This document shows, in pieces, positions 8,305-16,111 of a stretch of 64,000 nt of DNA (the first letter of the stretch is position 1; each line of letters starts with the position of its first letter). The stretch lies in contig CAJTRK010000002.1 of NCBI GenBank assembly GCA_910578475.1, positions 1 through 64,000 of the forward strand, given 5' to 3'. Under the pieces are notes generated by a model, which did not search any database, was not told the origin of the DNA, and saw only the letters and a program-made list of their open reading frames with translations. Made by a program: the position numbers and the translations under genes. The stretch comes from an uncultured Lachnospiraceae bacterium. Lineage in GTDB: Bacteria > Bacillota > Clostridia > Lachnospirales > Lachnospiraceae.

Positions 8305-8550
8305 AACCTGAGATGTGCGATAATTCTTGTTATTTTGAACCTACAGTTACTTTAAACGGGATTCCTACATCGTCATATGGATGTCAGGCCTCCGGTTCGA
8401 AGCGGATATCCGCGGCGGACATTGTGCAGTGGAAGGCAGAAGTATGATTGCGGTTACCCACCTAGCTATTGCTAGGAGTCAAAATACAAGAACCGGCATT
8501 TTGGGGCTTATACAAAAGAAGAAGCAGTCATCACGACTGCTTTTTCTTTT
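8305..8550 (+). ncRNA. ssrS: 6S RNA (RNA polymerase regulator)
   Basis: No ORF with a ribosome site is present in this ~245-nt transcribed region. The sequence has the look of Clostridia 6S RNA (GAGATGTGCG, TTTGAACC, ACTTTAAACGGGATTCCTA). A long closing stem is visible: TTCTTGTTATTTTG (8324-8337) pairs with CAAAATACAAGAA (8480-8492) with one bulge. A tight hairpin CCTAGC-TATT-GCTAGG (8461-8476) lies on the 3' side of the central region, and the GATGTCAGGCCTCCGG part is on the 5' side. The transcript ends at a terminator (GCAGTC-ATCAC-GACTGC, 8524-8540, then T run). 6S RNA mimics an open promoter and holds the housekeeping holoenzyme. Not checked against a covariance model. Confidence 0.78.
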
Positions 8551-8596
8551 GTATGGGTAAATTGGGGAATAATTGAAATGGCGGGGGAAGGGCTGC

Positions 8597-10870
8597 ATGA
8601 AAGAAAACTGGAAAAATTTAGTGAAGCTGCTTGTGATTCTGGCAGGTATGGTATTTTTGTTTTGGCTGTGGCTGCACCGGATGGAGTCGGTTAAAGAAGA
8701 ACCGGAAGGGGAGAAAATCCGGGTAGAAGATGTTAAAATTCTGATAGAAGCGTTGGAACTGCCGGTTACCTTAGAGGAAGAAAACAGCGATGGGGAAAAC
8801 AAAGCCCAGGACGGTGGAGAAGTTCAGGAAGATGGAACGCCGGAAACGGCAGGACAGCGGGAACTTACATACGAACAATACAGGTCAATTTATGAACAGA
8901 TTGGCGGCGCGGAGAAAGGAATGCCGGATTTTGCGGAAAAATACGAGGACACGCATGCTTTTCTGAAAGAGGACTGGTATCAGGCATTTCAGCTCATGCT
9001 TGCATATTTTGATTTGGATTCTTCTATCTGGAAGACGACGGTATTCATTATAAAAGTAGATACCGAAGAGAAAAAACTTTATACACAGAACAGCGAATAC
9101 ACTTATTGCTCTTCTTCTTTTGCGGACTCTGTTTTTTATAAAGAAGAAGTCTATGTGAAGGGGGATGAACTTCTGACCAGCATCAGGACGCTGGATGAAA
9201 AAACGATTCTGGAAAATGTCTGGGTGATGGAAGTGACGAATGAACAGAAGGAAGAGCAGACGGCATATACATTGTCCTGCTTTTACCGGCAGATGGATTT
9301 TATGGTTCCGGCAGAAACGCAAACGGAGCGGGAGCAGGTAACGGACCTGACCTTTGAGGACGGAAAACTGACAGATACACAGGTAAAATCGGAGAAAATC
9401 CGGGGAAAACTGCTTCGGGTTACGCCGGAATCCGTTGAAATAGAAGGATATGGAATTTATGAGACAGAAGAAAATCTGGAAATCTATAAACTCTGCGGCA
9501 CGCTGGAGGCGCAGAAAAAAACGGATTTGATGATTGGTTATGATTATACCGACTTCGTCGTATGGAATCAGAAAATCTGTGCCTGTCTCGTGTCCAGAGA
9601 AGGGGAGATGGATCAGATACGCGTCCTTTTGAAGAATACGGCCGAAGGCGGTTATTATTATGAAAAAGCGCTTGTGACCGTGGATGGAGAGCAGACCGTG
9701 GTAGAAGCGGATAAAATGGAAACTGGAGAACGCCTGATTTTTCAAAGCCAGGCATTGACTGATAAAGTCAAACTGGAAATTGAAGATATTCAGAAAGCGG
9801 ATAATACATACAGAGGGGCGCTGGAGTTCTATAAAACGGAAGACGGGATGGTGATTATCAATGAGCTTCCGTTGGAGGAATATCTGTACGCGGTCGTGCC
9901 GAGCGAAATGCCGGCCTCTTATCCGATGGAAGCGTTAAAGGCGCAGGCGGTCTGTGCGAGAACCTATGCCTTCAAATATATTCTCCATGCAGGATTTGCC
10001 GGTCTGGGCGCACACCTCGACGATACGACGTCTTATCAGGTCTATCACAATCTGGAGGAAAATGCGGCAACGACGACCGCGGTAAAGGAAACGACGGGCA
10101 TGAAGCTTTATTATCAGGGAGAGCTGGCTGAGAACTATTATTATTCCACATCCTGCGGTTACGGAACCGATACGGGAATCTGGAAATCAGAAAACGAGCC
10201 GATTTCCTATATCAGACCGGGGAAACTGGCATCGGAGGAAACGAGGCAGAATGCGCAGAGCGCGGAAGATATGTCGGCGGAAGAGAATTTCGCCGCCTAT
10301 ATCAGGACGGTGGACGAAAATGATTTTGAGAGCGGAGAGCCCTGGTACAGGTGGCAGTATGAAGTGAATGAAATAGACATTGACGGGCTGCTTGGGCGGG
10401 TGCAGGAACGGTATCAGGCGAACGCGGCGTTGATTCAGACAAGAAAAGAAGGCGCGGACGGCGCATACTATGTTTCGGAGCCGGTTGAAGACATCGGGGA
10501 ACTTCAAAACATCGAAATCAGTAAAAGAGGGCCGGGCGGCATTGCGGACGAGATGCTTATTACGGGAAGCGAAGCTGTCATCAAAGTGATTTCGGAATAT
10601 AATATCCGCCGTATCCTGTGTGACGGAGAAAGCAAGGTTATCCGGCAGAACGGAAGCGGTTCCGTACCCGGCACACTTTTGCCGAGCGCCTTTTTTATTA
10701 TAGAAACTGGAAATGTGGAAGAAGATATGGTAGGATATACATTAATTGGCGGCGGCTATGGGCATGGCGTCGGCATGTCGCAGAACGGCGCGAAAGAAAT
10801 GGGAAGTCTTGGGTACGGCTACGAAGAAATCCTCACGAGTTTCTTTGCGGACTGCGAGATAAAAATGTAA
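8597..10870 (+). CDS. SpoIID/LytB-domain membrane-anchored protein
   Basis: 757 residues from the ATG at 8597, which has GGGGGAAGGG just upstream; a TTG eight codons earlier is less likely. One N-terminal membrane anchor (about 9-30) leads to an acidic linker and a long extracytoplasmic region of unknown fold. The SpoIID/LytB domain begins near residue 400: YRGALEF, LPLEEYLYAVVPSEMP, then ALKAQAVCARTYA, and C-terminal GGGYGHGVGMSQNGA. E437 in PSEMP matches the catalytic glutamate of SpoIID, a lytic transglycosylase acting on denuded glycan strands. SpoIID is about 340 residues, so the extra ~400 N-terminal residues are unusual and it may act in vegetative wall remodelling. Confidence 0.85.
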   Translation: MKENWKNLVKLLVILAGMVFLFWLWLHRMESVKEEPEGEKIRVEDVKILIEALELPVTLEEENSDGENKAQDGGEVQEDGTPETAGQRELTYEQYRSIYEQIGGAEKGMPDFAEKYEDTHAFLKEDWYQAFQLMLAYFDLDSSIWKTTVFIIKVDTEEKKLYTQNSEYTYCSSSFADSVFYKEEVYVKGDELLTSIRTLDEKTILENVWVMEVTNEQKEEQTAYTLSCFYRQMDFMVPAETQTEREQVTDLTFEDGKLTDTQVKSEKIRGKLLRVTPESVEIEGYGIYETEENLEIYKLCGTLEAQKKTDLMIGYDYTDFVVWNQKICACLVSREGEMDQIRVLLKNTAEGGYYYEKALVTVDGEQTVVEADKMETGERLIFQSQALTDKVKLEIEDIQKADNTYRGALEFYKTEDGMVIINELPLEEYLYAVVPSEMPASYPMEALKAQAVCARTYAFKYILHAGFAGLGAHLDDTTSYQVYHNLEENAATTTAVKETTGMKLYYQGELAENYYYSTSCGYGTDTGIWKSENEPISYIRPGKLASEETRQNAQSAEDMSAEENFAAYIRTVDENDFESGEPWYRWQYEVNEIDIDGLLGRVQERYQANAALIQTRKEGADGAYYVSEPVEDIGELQNIEISKRGPGGIADEMLITGSEAVIKVISEYNIRRILCDGESKVIRQNGSGSVPGTLLPSAFFIIETGNVEEDMVGYTLIGGGYGHGVGMSQNGAKEMGSLGYGYEEILTSFFADCEIKM

Positions 10871-10891
10871 ATTCAGACTAGGGGTATTGCT

Positions 10892-11749
10892 TTGAGAACG
10901 ATAATCAGGTTGGTTTTCATCATAAAAGATTTTGCCGGACAGATGACGCGGAAAAATATCAGCGCGTTTGCGGCAAGTGCGGCGTTTTTCCTGTTCTTGT
11001 CCCTGGTTCCTCTTCTGATGGCGCTTTGTGCGGTGCTTCCATATACGTCGCTGACCGCGGAAAACCTGATTATGGCATGTATGAAGGTAGTGCCGGAAAC
11101 GATGGGCGGTTTCGTGGAAAGCATCGTTACGGATGTATATGCCCGTTCTGCCGGGACGATTACGATATTTGCAATCGTGACGATTTGGTCTGCGGCAAAA
11201 GCGATGCTTGCGCTCATACAGGGGCTGAATGAAGTAAACGATATCGAAGAGAAACGGAATTATCTGCTGCTTCGGACGATTGCCTGTTTTTATACGGTCA
11301 TTATGCTGGTCGCTATTTTGCTGTCCATTTTTATTATGGTATTCGGAAATGTCATCGTCAATCTCGCGCTGCGGGATTTTCCGCAGCTGCAGCTGCTTGT
11401 GCGGTTTATCATGCACTTTCGTTTTCTGGCTTCCTGGATAATCCTGACCGTAATTTTTGCAATGATTTATTCGTTTGTGCCGGGCCGAAAACTTCGGTTT
11501 CGGAAACAGCTTCCGGGGGCGGCTTTTTCCGCCGTCGTATGGAGTATCGCTTCTTACTTTTTTTCCGTGTATATTGAATTTTTCAATGGTTTCGGAGCTT
11601 ATGGCAGTCTGACGACTATCGTCATCTTAATGTTCTGGTTTTATATGATGATGTATATTTTATTAATCGGGGCGCATATTAATCGGTACTTCGGTCCTGC
11701 TTATAAATTTTTGTTCGGCTGGATTGATAAGTCATGGAAAACGCACTAA
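10892..11749 (+). CDS. YihY/BrkB family membrane protein
   Basis: 285 residues with about six membrane helices and the family signatures AFFLFLSLVPLLMAL, LIQGLNEVNDIEEKRN and FNGFGAYGSLTTIVILMFWFYMMMYILLIGAHIN. The family was once called RNase BN, wrongly; its transport role is not settled. Translation starts at TTG 10892 after an AGGGGT site; no closer ATG fits the conserved start. It lies 21 bp after the SpoIID-like gene and is probably cotranscribed. Its last ~17 codons are repeated in diverged form at 14388-14438, downstream of the MBOAT-SGNH pair. Confidence 0.88.
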   Translation: MRTIIRLVFIIKDFAGQMTRKNISAFAASAAFFLFLSLVPLLMALCAVLPYTSLTAENLIMACMKVVPETMGGFVESIVTDVYARSAGTITIFAIVTIWSAAKAMLALIQGLNEVNDIEEKRNYLLLRTIACFYTVIMLVAILLSIFIMVFGNVIVNLALRDFPQLQLLVRFIMHFRFLASWIILTVIFAMIYSFVPGRKLRFRKQLPGAAFSAVVWSIASYFFSVYIEFFNGFGAYGSLTTIVILMFWFYMMMYILLIGAHINRYFGPAYKFLFGWIDKSWKTH

Positions 11750-11752
11750 TCT
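11724..11752 (+). promoter_or_regulatory. Possible promoter inside the yihY 3' end
   Basis: TTGATA (11724-11729) and TAATCT (11747-11752), 17-bp spacer, lie in the last codons of yihY. The homologous positions in the relic copy at 14413-14441 form a better promoter (TTGACA). This copy could drive the MBOAT gene. Confidence 0.35.
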
Positions 11753-11800
11753 GGTTTGAAAGTACATTAAGAAAAGTTGTTAAATTGAGAGAAAGGCATC

Positions 11801-13237
11801 GTGGATAAAATGCAATTTAGTTCCTATATCTTTATGTTTGTTTTTTTACCGGTGTCGGTTTTGGGTTATTATGCGGCCGGCAAGACTGGAAAATATAAAA
11901 ATTCACAGTATTTTCTGCTGCTTGTGTCAATCTGGTTTTATGCGTATGCGGATATACGATATCTTCCGGTTCTTGCCGCCAGTATCTTGATGAACTATCT
12001 CATCTTTCTCTTATTAAAGAAGTATCGGATGAGAAAGGCATTGCTTGCCGGAGCGGTTATTTTGAATCTGGGCGTTCTTTTTTATTTCAAGTATTATAAT
12101 TTCTTTATCGACAATGCAAATAGATTTTTCGGTTCAGATTTATCGATTAAAACGCTGGTATTGCCTCTCGGAATCAGTTTCATGACATTCCAGCAGATTG
12201 CGTTTATCGCAGATACTTATCATGGTAAAACAGCGGATTGCAGTCTTGCCGAATATGCGCTGTTCATTTCCTTTTTTCCTCATATTATATCGGGCCCTAT
12301 CATCACCTGTGAAGAGTTTGTTCCGATGCTGCGGGATAAGAGCAGAAGGAACGTAAACTGGGACAGGCTGGCGGCGGGGATGTATCTGTTTGCAATGGGG
12401 CTTGGTAAAAAAGTGTTGATTGCGGATGTATTGGGCAGGGGCGTAGACTATGGATATGCCAGTCTGGCGGAACTAAATACGACCAGCGCCGTATTCATCA
12501 GCGTTGCTTATACATTACAGATTTATTTTGATTTTAGCGGTTACAGCGATATGGCGACAGGAATCAGCCGGATGCTGAATCTGGATTTGCCGGTCAATTT
12601 CAATTCTCCTTATCAGGCGAGAACAATTGTTGAATTTTGGGACCGATGGCATATAACGCTGACGAGATTCTTTACCAGATATCTTTATATTCCGATGGGA
12701 GGAAGCCGGAAAGGGGAAAAACGGACATGGCTTCATACGATGGTCGTCTTTCTTTGCAGCGGCTTCTGGCATGGCGCAAGCTGGACTTTCGTAGTCTGGG
12801 GATTTCTGCATGGCCTGTTTTTACTCCTTACGAAAAAAGCCGCCCGTATTATCGAGCGGATTCCGGGATGGGTCAACTGGTGCGTTACGTTGCTGTTTGT
12901 GAATGCCGCGTGGATTCTATTCCGTGCCGGCTCTTTCGGTGTTTTTCGGGAAATGTGCAAAGTTCTTCTGGCAAATGACTGGGGCGCCTTACATCCGGAA
13001 CTCTGCAGACTGACCAGAAGTTTTATATGGGCATGGATTCCCGGTTTTCCCGACTGGGCGGGGGCGCTTTTATATCTGTTTTTATCCGGCATCATTGTTT
13101 TGAAATGTAAAAATGCAATCCAGAAAGCGCAGGATTTTGACTTTTCATGGCATAGCGGCGCTTTTACGGTTATTATCCTGATTTTGTCGGTATTATCATT
13201 TTCCAATGTCAGCACATATATTTATGCGAATTTTTAG
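11801..13237 (+). CDS. MBOAT family O-acyltransferase
   Basis: 478 residues from GTG 11801; an ATG at 11810 (MQFSSY) is an equally possible start, since GAAAGG lies 4 nt from the first and 13 nt from the second. About ten or more membrane helices. MBOAT marks: LGISFMTFQQIAFIADTY, YFDFSGYSDMATGISRMLN, PYQARTIVEFWDRWHITL and SGFWHGASW, with the catalytic histidine H324 (GTG numbering). AlgI/DltB-type members move acyl groups across the membrane to be placed on wall or extracellular polymers. The SGNH gene directly downstream (23 bp) would be the transfer partner. The acceptor polymer is unknown. Confidence 0.92.
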   Translation: MDKMQFSSYIFMFVFLPVSVLGYYAAGKTGKYKNSQYFLLLVSIWFYAYADIRYLPVLAASILMNYLIFLLLKKYRMRKALLAGAVILNLGVLFYFKYYNFFIDNANRFFGSDLSIKTLVLPLGISFMTFQQIAFIADTYHGKTADCSLAEYALFISFFPHIISGPIITCEEFVPMLRDKSRRNVNWDRLAAGMYLFAMGLGKKVLIADVLGRGVDYGYASLAELNTTSAVFISVAYTLQIYFDFSGYSDMATGISRMLNLDLPVNFNSPYQARTIVEFWDRWHITLTRFFTRYLYIPMGGSRKGEKRTWLHTMVVFLCSGFWHGASWTFVVWGFLHGLFLLLTKKAARIIERIPGWVNWCVTLLFVNAAWILFRAGSFGVFREMCKVLLANDWGALHPELCRLTRSFIWAWIPGFPDWAGALLYLFLSGIIVLKCKNAIQKAQDFDFSWHSGAFTVIILILSVLSFSNVSTYIYANF

Positions 13238-13259
13238 AGGATGCGGGAGGGAGAAGGGA

Positions 13260-14330
13260 ATGGACAGCAAAAGGAAAGGCAGACGTTGGGTAACGGGCGT
13301 GCTTGGCGCATACGGAGGGATTTTAATTGTTATCGCGGCGCTGGTAATCATTGTTGACCCGTATTTTCATTTTCATGCGCCGATAGAGGGCATTTCTTAT
13401 GAGATGAAAGAAGAACAGTATATGAATGACGGCATTACGAGGAACTTCGATTATGATACGATAATAACAGGGGATTCGACCAGCCTTTCTTTCTCGACAG
13501 CCATAATTGATGAATTATTCGATGCGCAGTCGGTGAGACTGACTTTTCAGGGAGAAGGATTTAAGGGGATTAATGAAAACCTGCAGACTGCCATAGACAC
13601 ACATCCGGAGCTGAAACTGGTCATCCGGGGCATCGGCACATTATGGTTTGTGACGGATGAGGACTATATGGGATATGATGATTATCCCGACTATTTATAT
13701 GATGATATCATATGGAATGACGTTTACTATATCTGGAACGGTGACGTCCTGTTTTGCAAAGTGTTTCCGGAAATAGGGAGAACCTTAAAGCAGGTTCCGG
13801 CAAAGGGGTTTGATGCGGAGATTTTCCCATCCGGCGGTTTGGGTGATGTTGCGCTTGCACGTTATAAAAGACCGGAAAAGGCATACAAAAAGGCAGAGGA
13901 ACAGGAAACGGAGCAAATGTTTCAAATGCTGGACAGGAATCTGCAGAAGAATGTTATCGAAATCATAGAGACAAATCCGGATATTACTTTTTATCTGTTC
14001 TTTCCGCCATACAGCATATTGTGGTGGGACCAGCATCACCAAATCGGGGAGGAAGTGCTGATAAGAAGAATACAGATGGAACAGTATGCAATTGAAAAGC
14101 TGCTTCCCTATGAAAATGTTCATCTATTTGCATTTACGACAAATACGGAATGGATTTGTGACCTCAATCATTACAACGATGAAGTACATTATACGGAAAG
14201 TACCTGTACGCAGATATTGAAATGGATGAAAGCAGGAGAATATGAACTGACGGAAGACAATTACATGGAATATATTGAGTGCATAACGGATTTTATGCTT
14301 TCATATGATTTCGATGCCATATTCGAATAG
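13260..14330 (+). CDS. SGNH-like acyl-transfer partner of the MBOAT protein
   Basis: 356 residues starting MDSKRKGRR with GGGAGGGAGAAGGGA upstream; the frame stays open 18 codons further without a ribosome site. A signal anchor (about 10-33) places the rest outside. ITGDSTSLSFS (about 80-90) looks like the nucleophile-serine block and DLNHYNDEVHY near residue 305 like the Asp-His block of SGNH/DHHW-type O-acetyltransferase partners (AlgJ/AlgX, DltD style). The pairing with an MBOAT gene supports this. Overall similarity to named families is low, so the exact subfamily is open. Confidence 0.72.
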   Translation: MDSKRKGRRWVTGVLGAYGGILIVIAALVIIVDPYFHFHAPIEGISYEMKEEQYMNDGITRNFDYDTIITGDSTSLSFSTAIIDELFDAQSVRLTFQGEGFKGINENLQTAIDTHPELKLVIRGIGTLWFVTDEDYMGYDDYPDYLYDDIIWNDVYYIWNGDVLFCKVFPEIGRTLKQVPAKGFDAEIFPSGGLGDVALARYKRPEKAYKKAEEQETEQMFQMLDRNLQKNVIEIIETNPDITFYLFFPPYSILWWDQHHQIGEEVLIRRIQMEQYAIEKLLPYENVHLFAFTTNTEWICDLNHYNDEVHYTESTCTQILKWMKAGEYELTEDNYMEYIECITDFMLSYDFDAIFE

Positions 14331-14369
14331 CGGCGCGGAAACAGCGCGGTCACCTTCGGAGGGATTTTA

Positions 14370-14438
14370 ATGCTGCTTTTGTGCTGCGCCTGCAGATTTT
14401 TGTTTGGATGGCTTGACAAGTCGCGGAAAACGCATTAG
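14370..14438 (+). pseudogene. Relic of a yihY 3' end
   Basis: The 22-codon frame starting at ATG 14370, with GGAGGG upstream, ends RFLFGWLDKSRKTH. The intact yihY ends KFLFGWIDKSWKTH. Nucleotides match clearly from CCTGC to the stop codon, with a 3-nt gap and scattered substitutions. It is therefore a diverged second copy of the yihY tail, now separated from the original by the MBOAT-SGNH pair. It contains the probable promoter of the pheST T-box transcript. Confidence 0.7.
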
Positions 14439-14441
14439 ACT
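14413..14441 (+). promoter_or_regulatory. Probable promoter of the pheST T-box transcript
   Basis: Consensus TTGACA (14413-14418), 17-bp spacer, TAGACT (14436-14441). The -35 box is inside the yihY relic. Transcription would start near 14448, about 40 nt before the first T-box stem. Confidence 0.55.
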
Positions 14442-14479
14442 ATTACAAAGATATCCAAAAATCCATATGCAAAGGCTGT

Positions 14480-14796
14480 GAAAGTGTCAGTAGGGAATTA
14501 TTTTCTTACAGAGAGAAGGAGCCGTCGGCTGAAAACTCCTTCAAGTTCAGATAATGACCCGAATTTCCCACCGGAGCCGCTTGGAAGAACGACCGGCATA
14601 AATTTGTCCATAGAAAGCAGATTTACGAGGTTCAGTAATTTAAGACGTAGAGGCACGTTACGCCGAATGAGTGTCTGCTCGGAATAAATGGTTCCTGTAA
14701 AATCTGTTCGGATTGATTTTATGATATCGGTGAGCAGGAATCTGGGTGGTACCGCGGTTTATTCGTCCCATATGCTTGTGCATATGGGATTTTTTG
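14480..14796 (+). ncRNA. T-box leader (tRNA-Phe sensing) for pheST
   Basis: Stem I is recognisable from GGGAATTATTTTC (about 14493), AGAGAGAAGGAGCC and the GCTGAAAACTCCTTC return strand to GAATTTCCCACC. A TTC (Phe) triplet at 14565-14567 lies where the specifier loop is expected. The invariant T-box GGGTGGTACCGCGG is at 14744-14757. The competing terminator is CCCATATGC-TTGT-GCATATGGG (14767-14788) with six T residues. Uncharged tRNA-Phe would favour the antiterminator and let transcription reach pheS. The specifier was placed by eye, not by folding. Confidence 0.93.
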
Positions 14797-14844
14797 TTGT
14801 AATCATAATTTCGGAAAGGATTAAACGCAGAAAGGATTGACGAC

Positions 14845-15864
14845 ATGAAAGAAAAATTAGAACAACTCAAAGCGGAAGCATTGCGTCAGATTGAAGCCAG
14901 CGATGCGTTGGAAAAACTGAATGAAGTGCGGATTGGTTTTCTTGGCAAAAAAGGAGAACTGACGAGCGTATTGAAAGGAATGAAGGACGTTGCGCCGGAA
15001 GAGCGGCCGAAAGTAGGCCAGCTCGTCAACGAAACGAGAGAGCAGATTGAGAGAGTGCTGGAAGAAGCCATCGCCAAAATGGAGCGGGCGGCGAGAGAAG
15101 CGCAGATGAAGGCGGAGGTTATTGACGTCACGCTGCCGGCCAGAAAGAATGAGGTTGGTCACCGCCATCCGAATACCATTGCGATGGAAGAGGTGGAACG
15201 CATTTTCACCGGTATGGGTTATGAGGTTGTGGAAGGGCCGGAAATCGAAACCGATTATTACAACTTCGAGGCGTTGAATATTCCGGCGGACCATCCGGCG
15301 AAAGACGAACAGGACACGTTCTATATTTCAGGAGATTTCCTGCTTCGTACACAGACTTCCGGGACACAGGTGCATGAAATGGAAAAAGGGAAACTGCCGA
15401 TTCGCATGATTGCGCCGGGACGGGTATTCCGCTCCGATGAAGTGGATGCGACCCATTCCCCTTCCTTCCATCAGATTGAAGGGCTTGTTATCGACAGACA
15501 CATTACTTTTGCGGATTTGAAAGGAACGCTTGCGGAGTTCGCAAGAGAACTTTTCGGAGAAGAGACGAAAGTAAAATTCAGACCGCATCATTTCAATTTC
15601 ACAGAGCCAAGCGCGGAGATGGATGTCAGCTGTTTCAAATGCGGCGGAAGCGGATGTCGGTTCTGTAAGGGTTCCGGCTGGATAGAGATTCTTGGCTGCG
15701 GTATGGTGCATCCGAACGTACTGCGCATGAGCAAAATAGACCCGGAAAAATATTCAGGATTTGCGTTCGGAATGGGTCTGGAACGCATCGCGCTCTTAAA
15801 ATATGAAATTGATGACATGAGACTGTTGTATGAGAATGATGTCAGGTTTTTGAAACAATTTTAG
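14845..15864 (+). CDS. pheS: Phenylalanyl-tRNA synthetase alpha subunit
   Basis: 339 residues, normal length. An N-terminal coiled-coil arm (about 1-90) is followed by the class II catalytic core with PARKNEVGHRHP, motif 2 (GRVFRSDEVDATHSPSFHQIEGLVID) and motif 3 (FAFGMGLERIALLKYEIDDMRLLYENDVRFLKQF). A CxxCxGxGCxxCxGxG-like cysteine cluster (CFKCGGSGCRFCKGSG) is characteristic of many Firmicute PheS. GAAAGGA lies just before the ATG. It forms the alpha2beta2 enzyme with pheT and is controlled by the T-box upstream. Confidence 0.98.
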   Translation: MKEKLEQLKAEALRQIEASDALEKLNEVRIGFLGKKGELTSVLKGMKDVAPEERPKVGQLVNETREQIERVLEEAIAKMERAAREAQMKAEVIDVTLPARKNEVGHRHPNTIAMEEVERIFTGMGYEVVEGPEIETDYYNFEALNIPADHPAKDEQDTFYISGDFLLRTQTSGTQVHEMEKGKLPIRMIAPGRVFRSDEVDATHSPSFHQIEGLVIDRHITFADLKGTLAEFARELFGEETKVKFRPHHFNFTEPSAEMDVSCFKCGGSGCRFCKGSGWIEILGCGMVHPNVLRMSKIDPEKYSGFAFGMGLERIALLKYEIDDMRLLYENDVRFLKQF

Positions 15865-16021
15865 TGTGCGGTAACATTCATTTTCAGCCAAATGACGCAG
15901 AATGAATTTTCATTCTGCAAGGCGGAGGAGGGAGTCGATGCGGTGGCATCGTTGACCGACGACAACACGGCAGATGAAAATTCAAGCAAGTTATTTGGTG
16001 AAATGTGAATGATACAGTACA
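15865..16021 (+). repeat. 157-bp palindromic (MITE-like) element between pheS and pheT
   Basis: The element starts at the base after the pheS stop. Ends TGTGCGGTAACATTCA (15865-15880) and TGAATGATACAGTACA (16006-16021) are inverted repeats matching at 13 of 16 positions. Inside are CAGCCAAAT/ATTTGGTG, GAATTTTCATTCTGC/GCAGATGAAAATTC, a 10-bp-arm palindrome at 15897-15918 and CGATGC-GGTG-GCATCG at 15936-15951. The whole can fold into one nested hairpin. No ORF with a ribosome site is present. A related start, TGTGCCGTAACAT, follows the metY stop at 58392. The remaining 90 bp before pheT show nothing else. Confidence 0.6.
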
Positions 16022-16111
16022 CTAGGGCAGGACGCGGCGTTCTTCCCGGGTTTTGGCAGAAACTGTGAATAGAGAGGATAAAGGACAATAAACAGAAAGG
16101 ATTGAAGTAAG

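Noticed and set aside
11770..11790. Rex operator (TTGTTAA) near the MBOAT gene
   Set aside because: Only one half-site is present; the second arm is missing.
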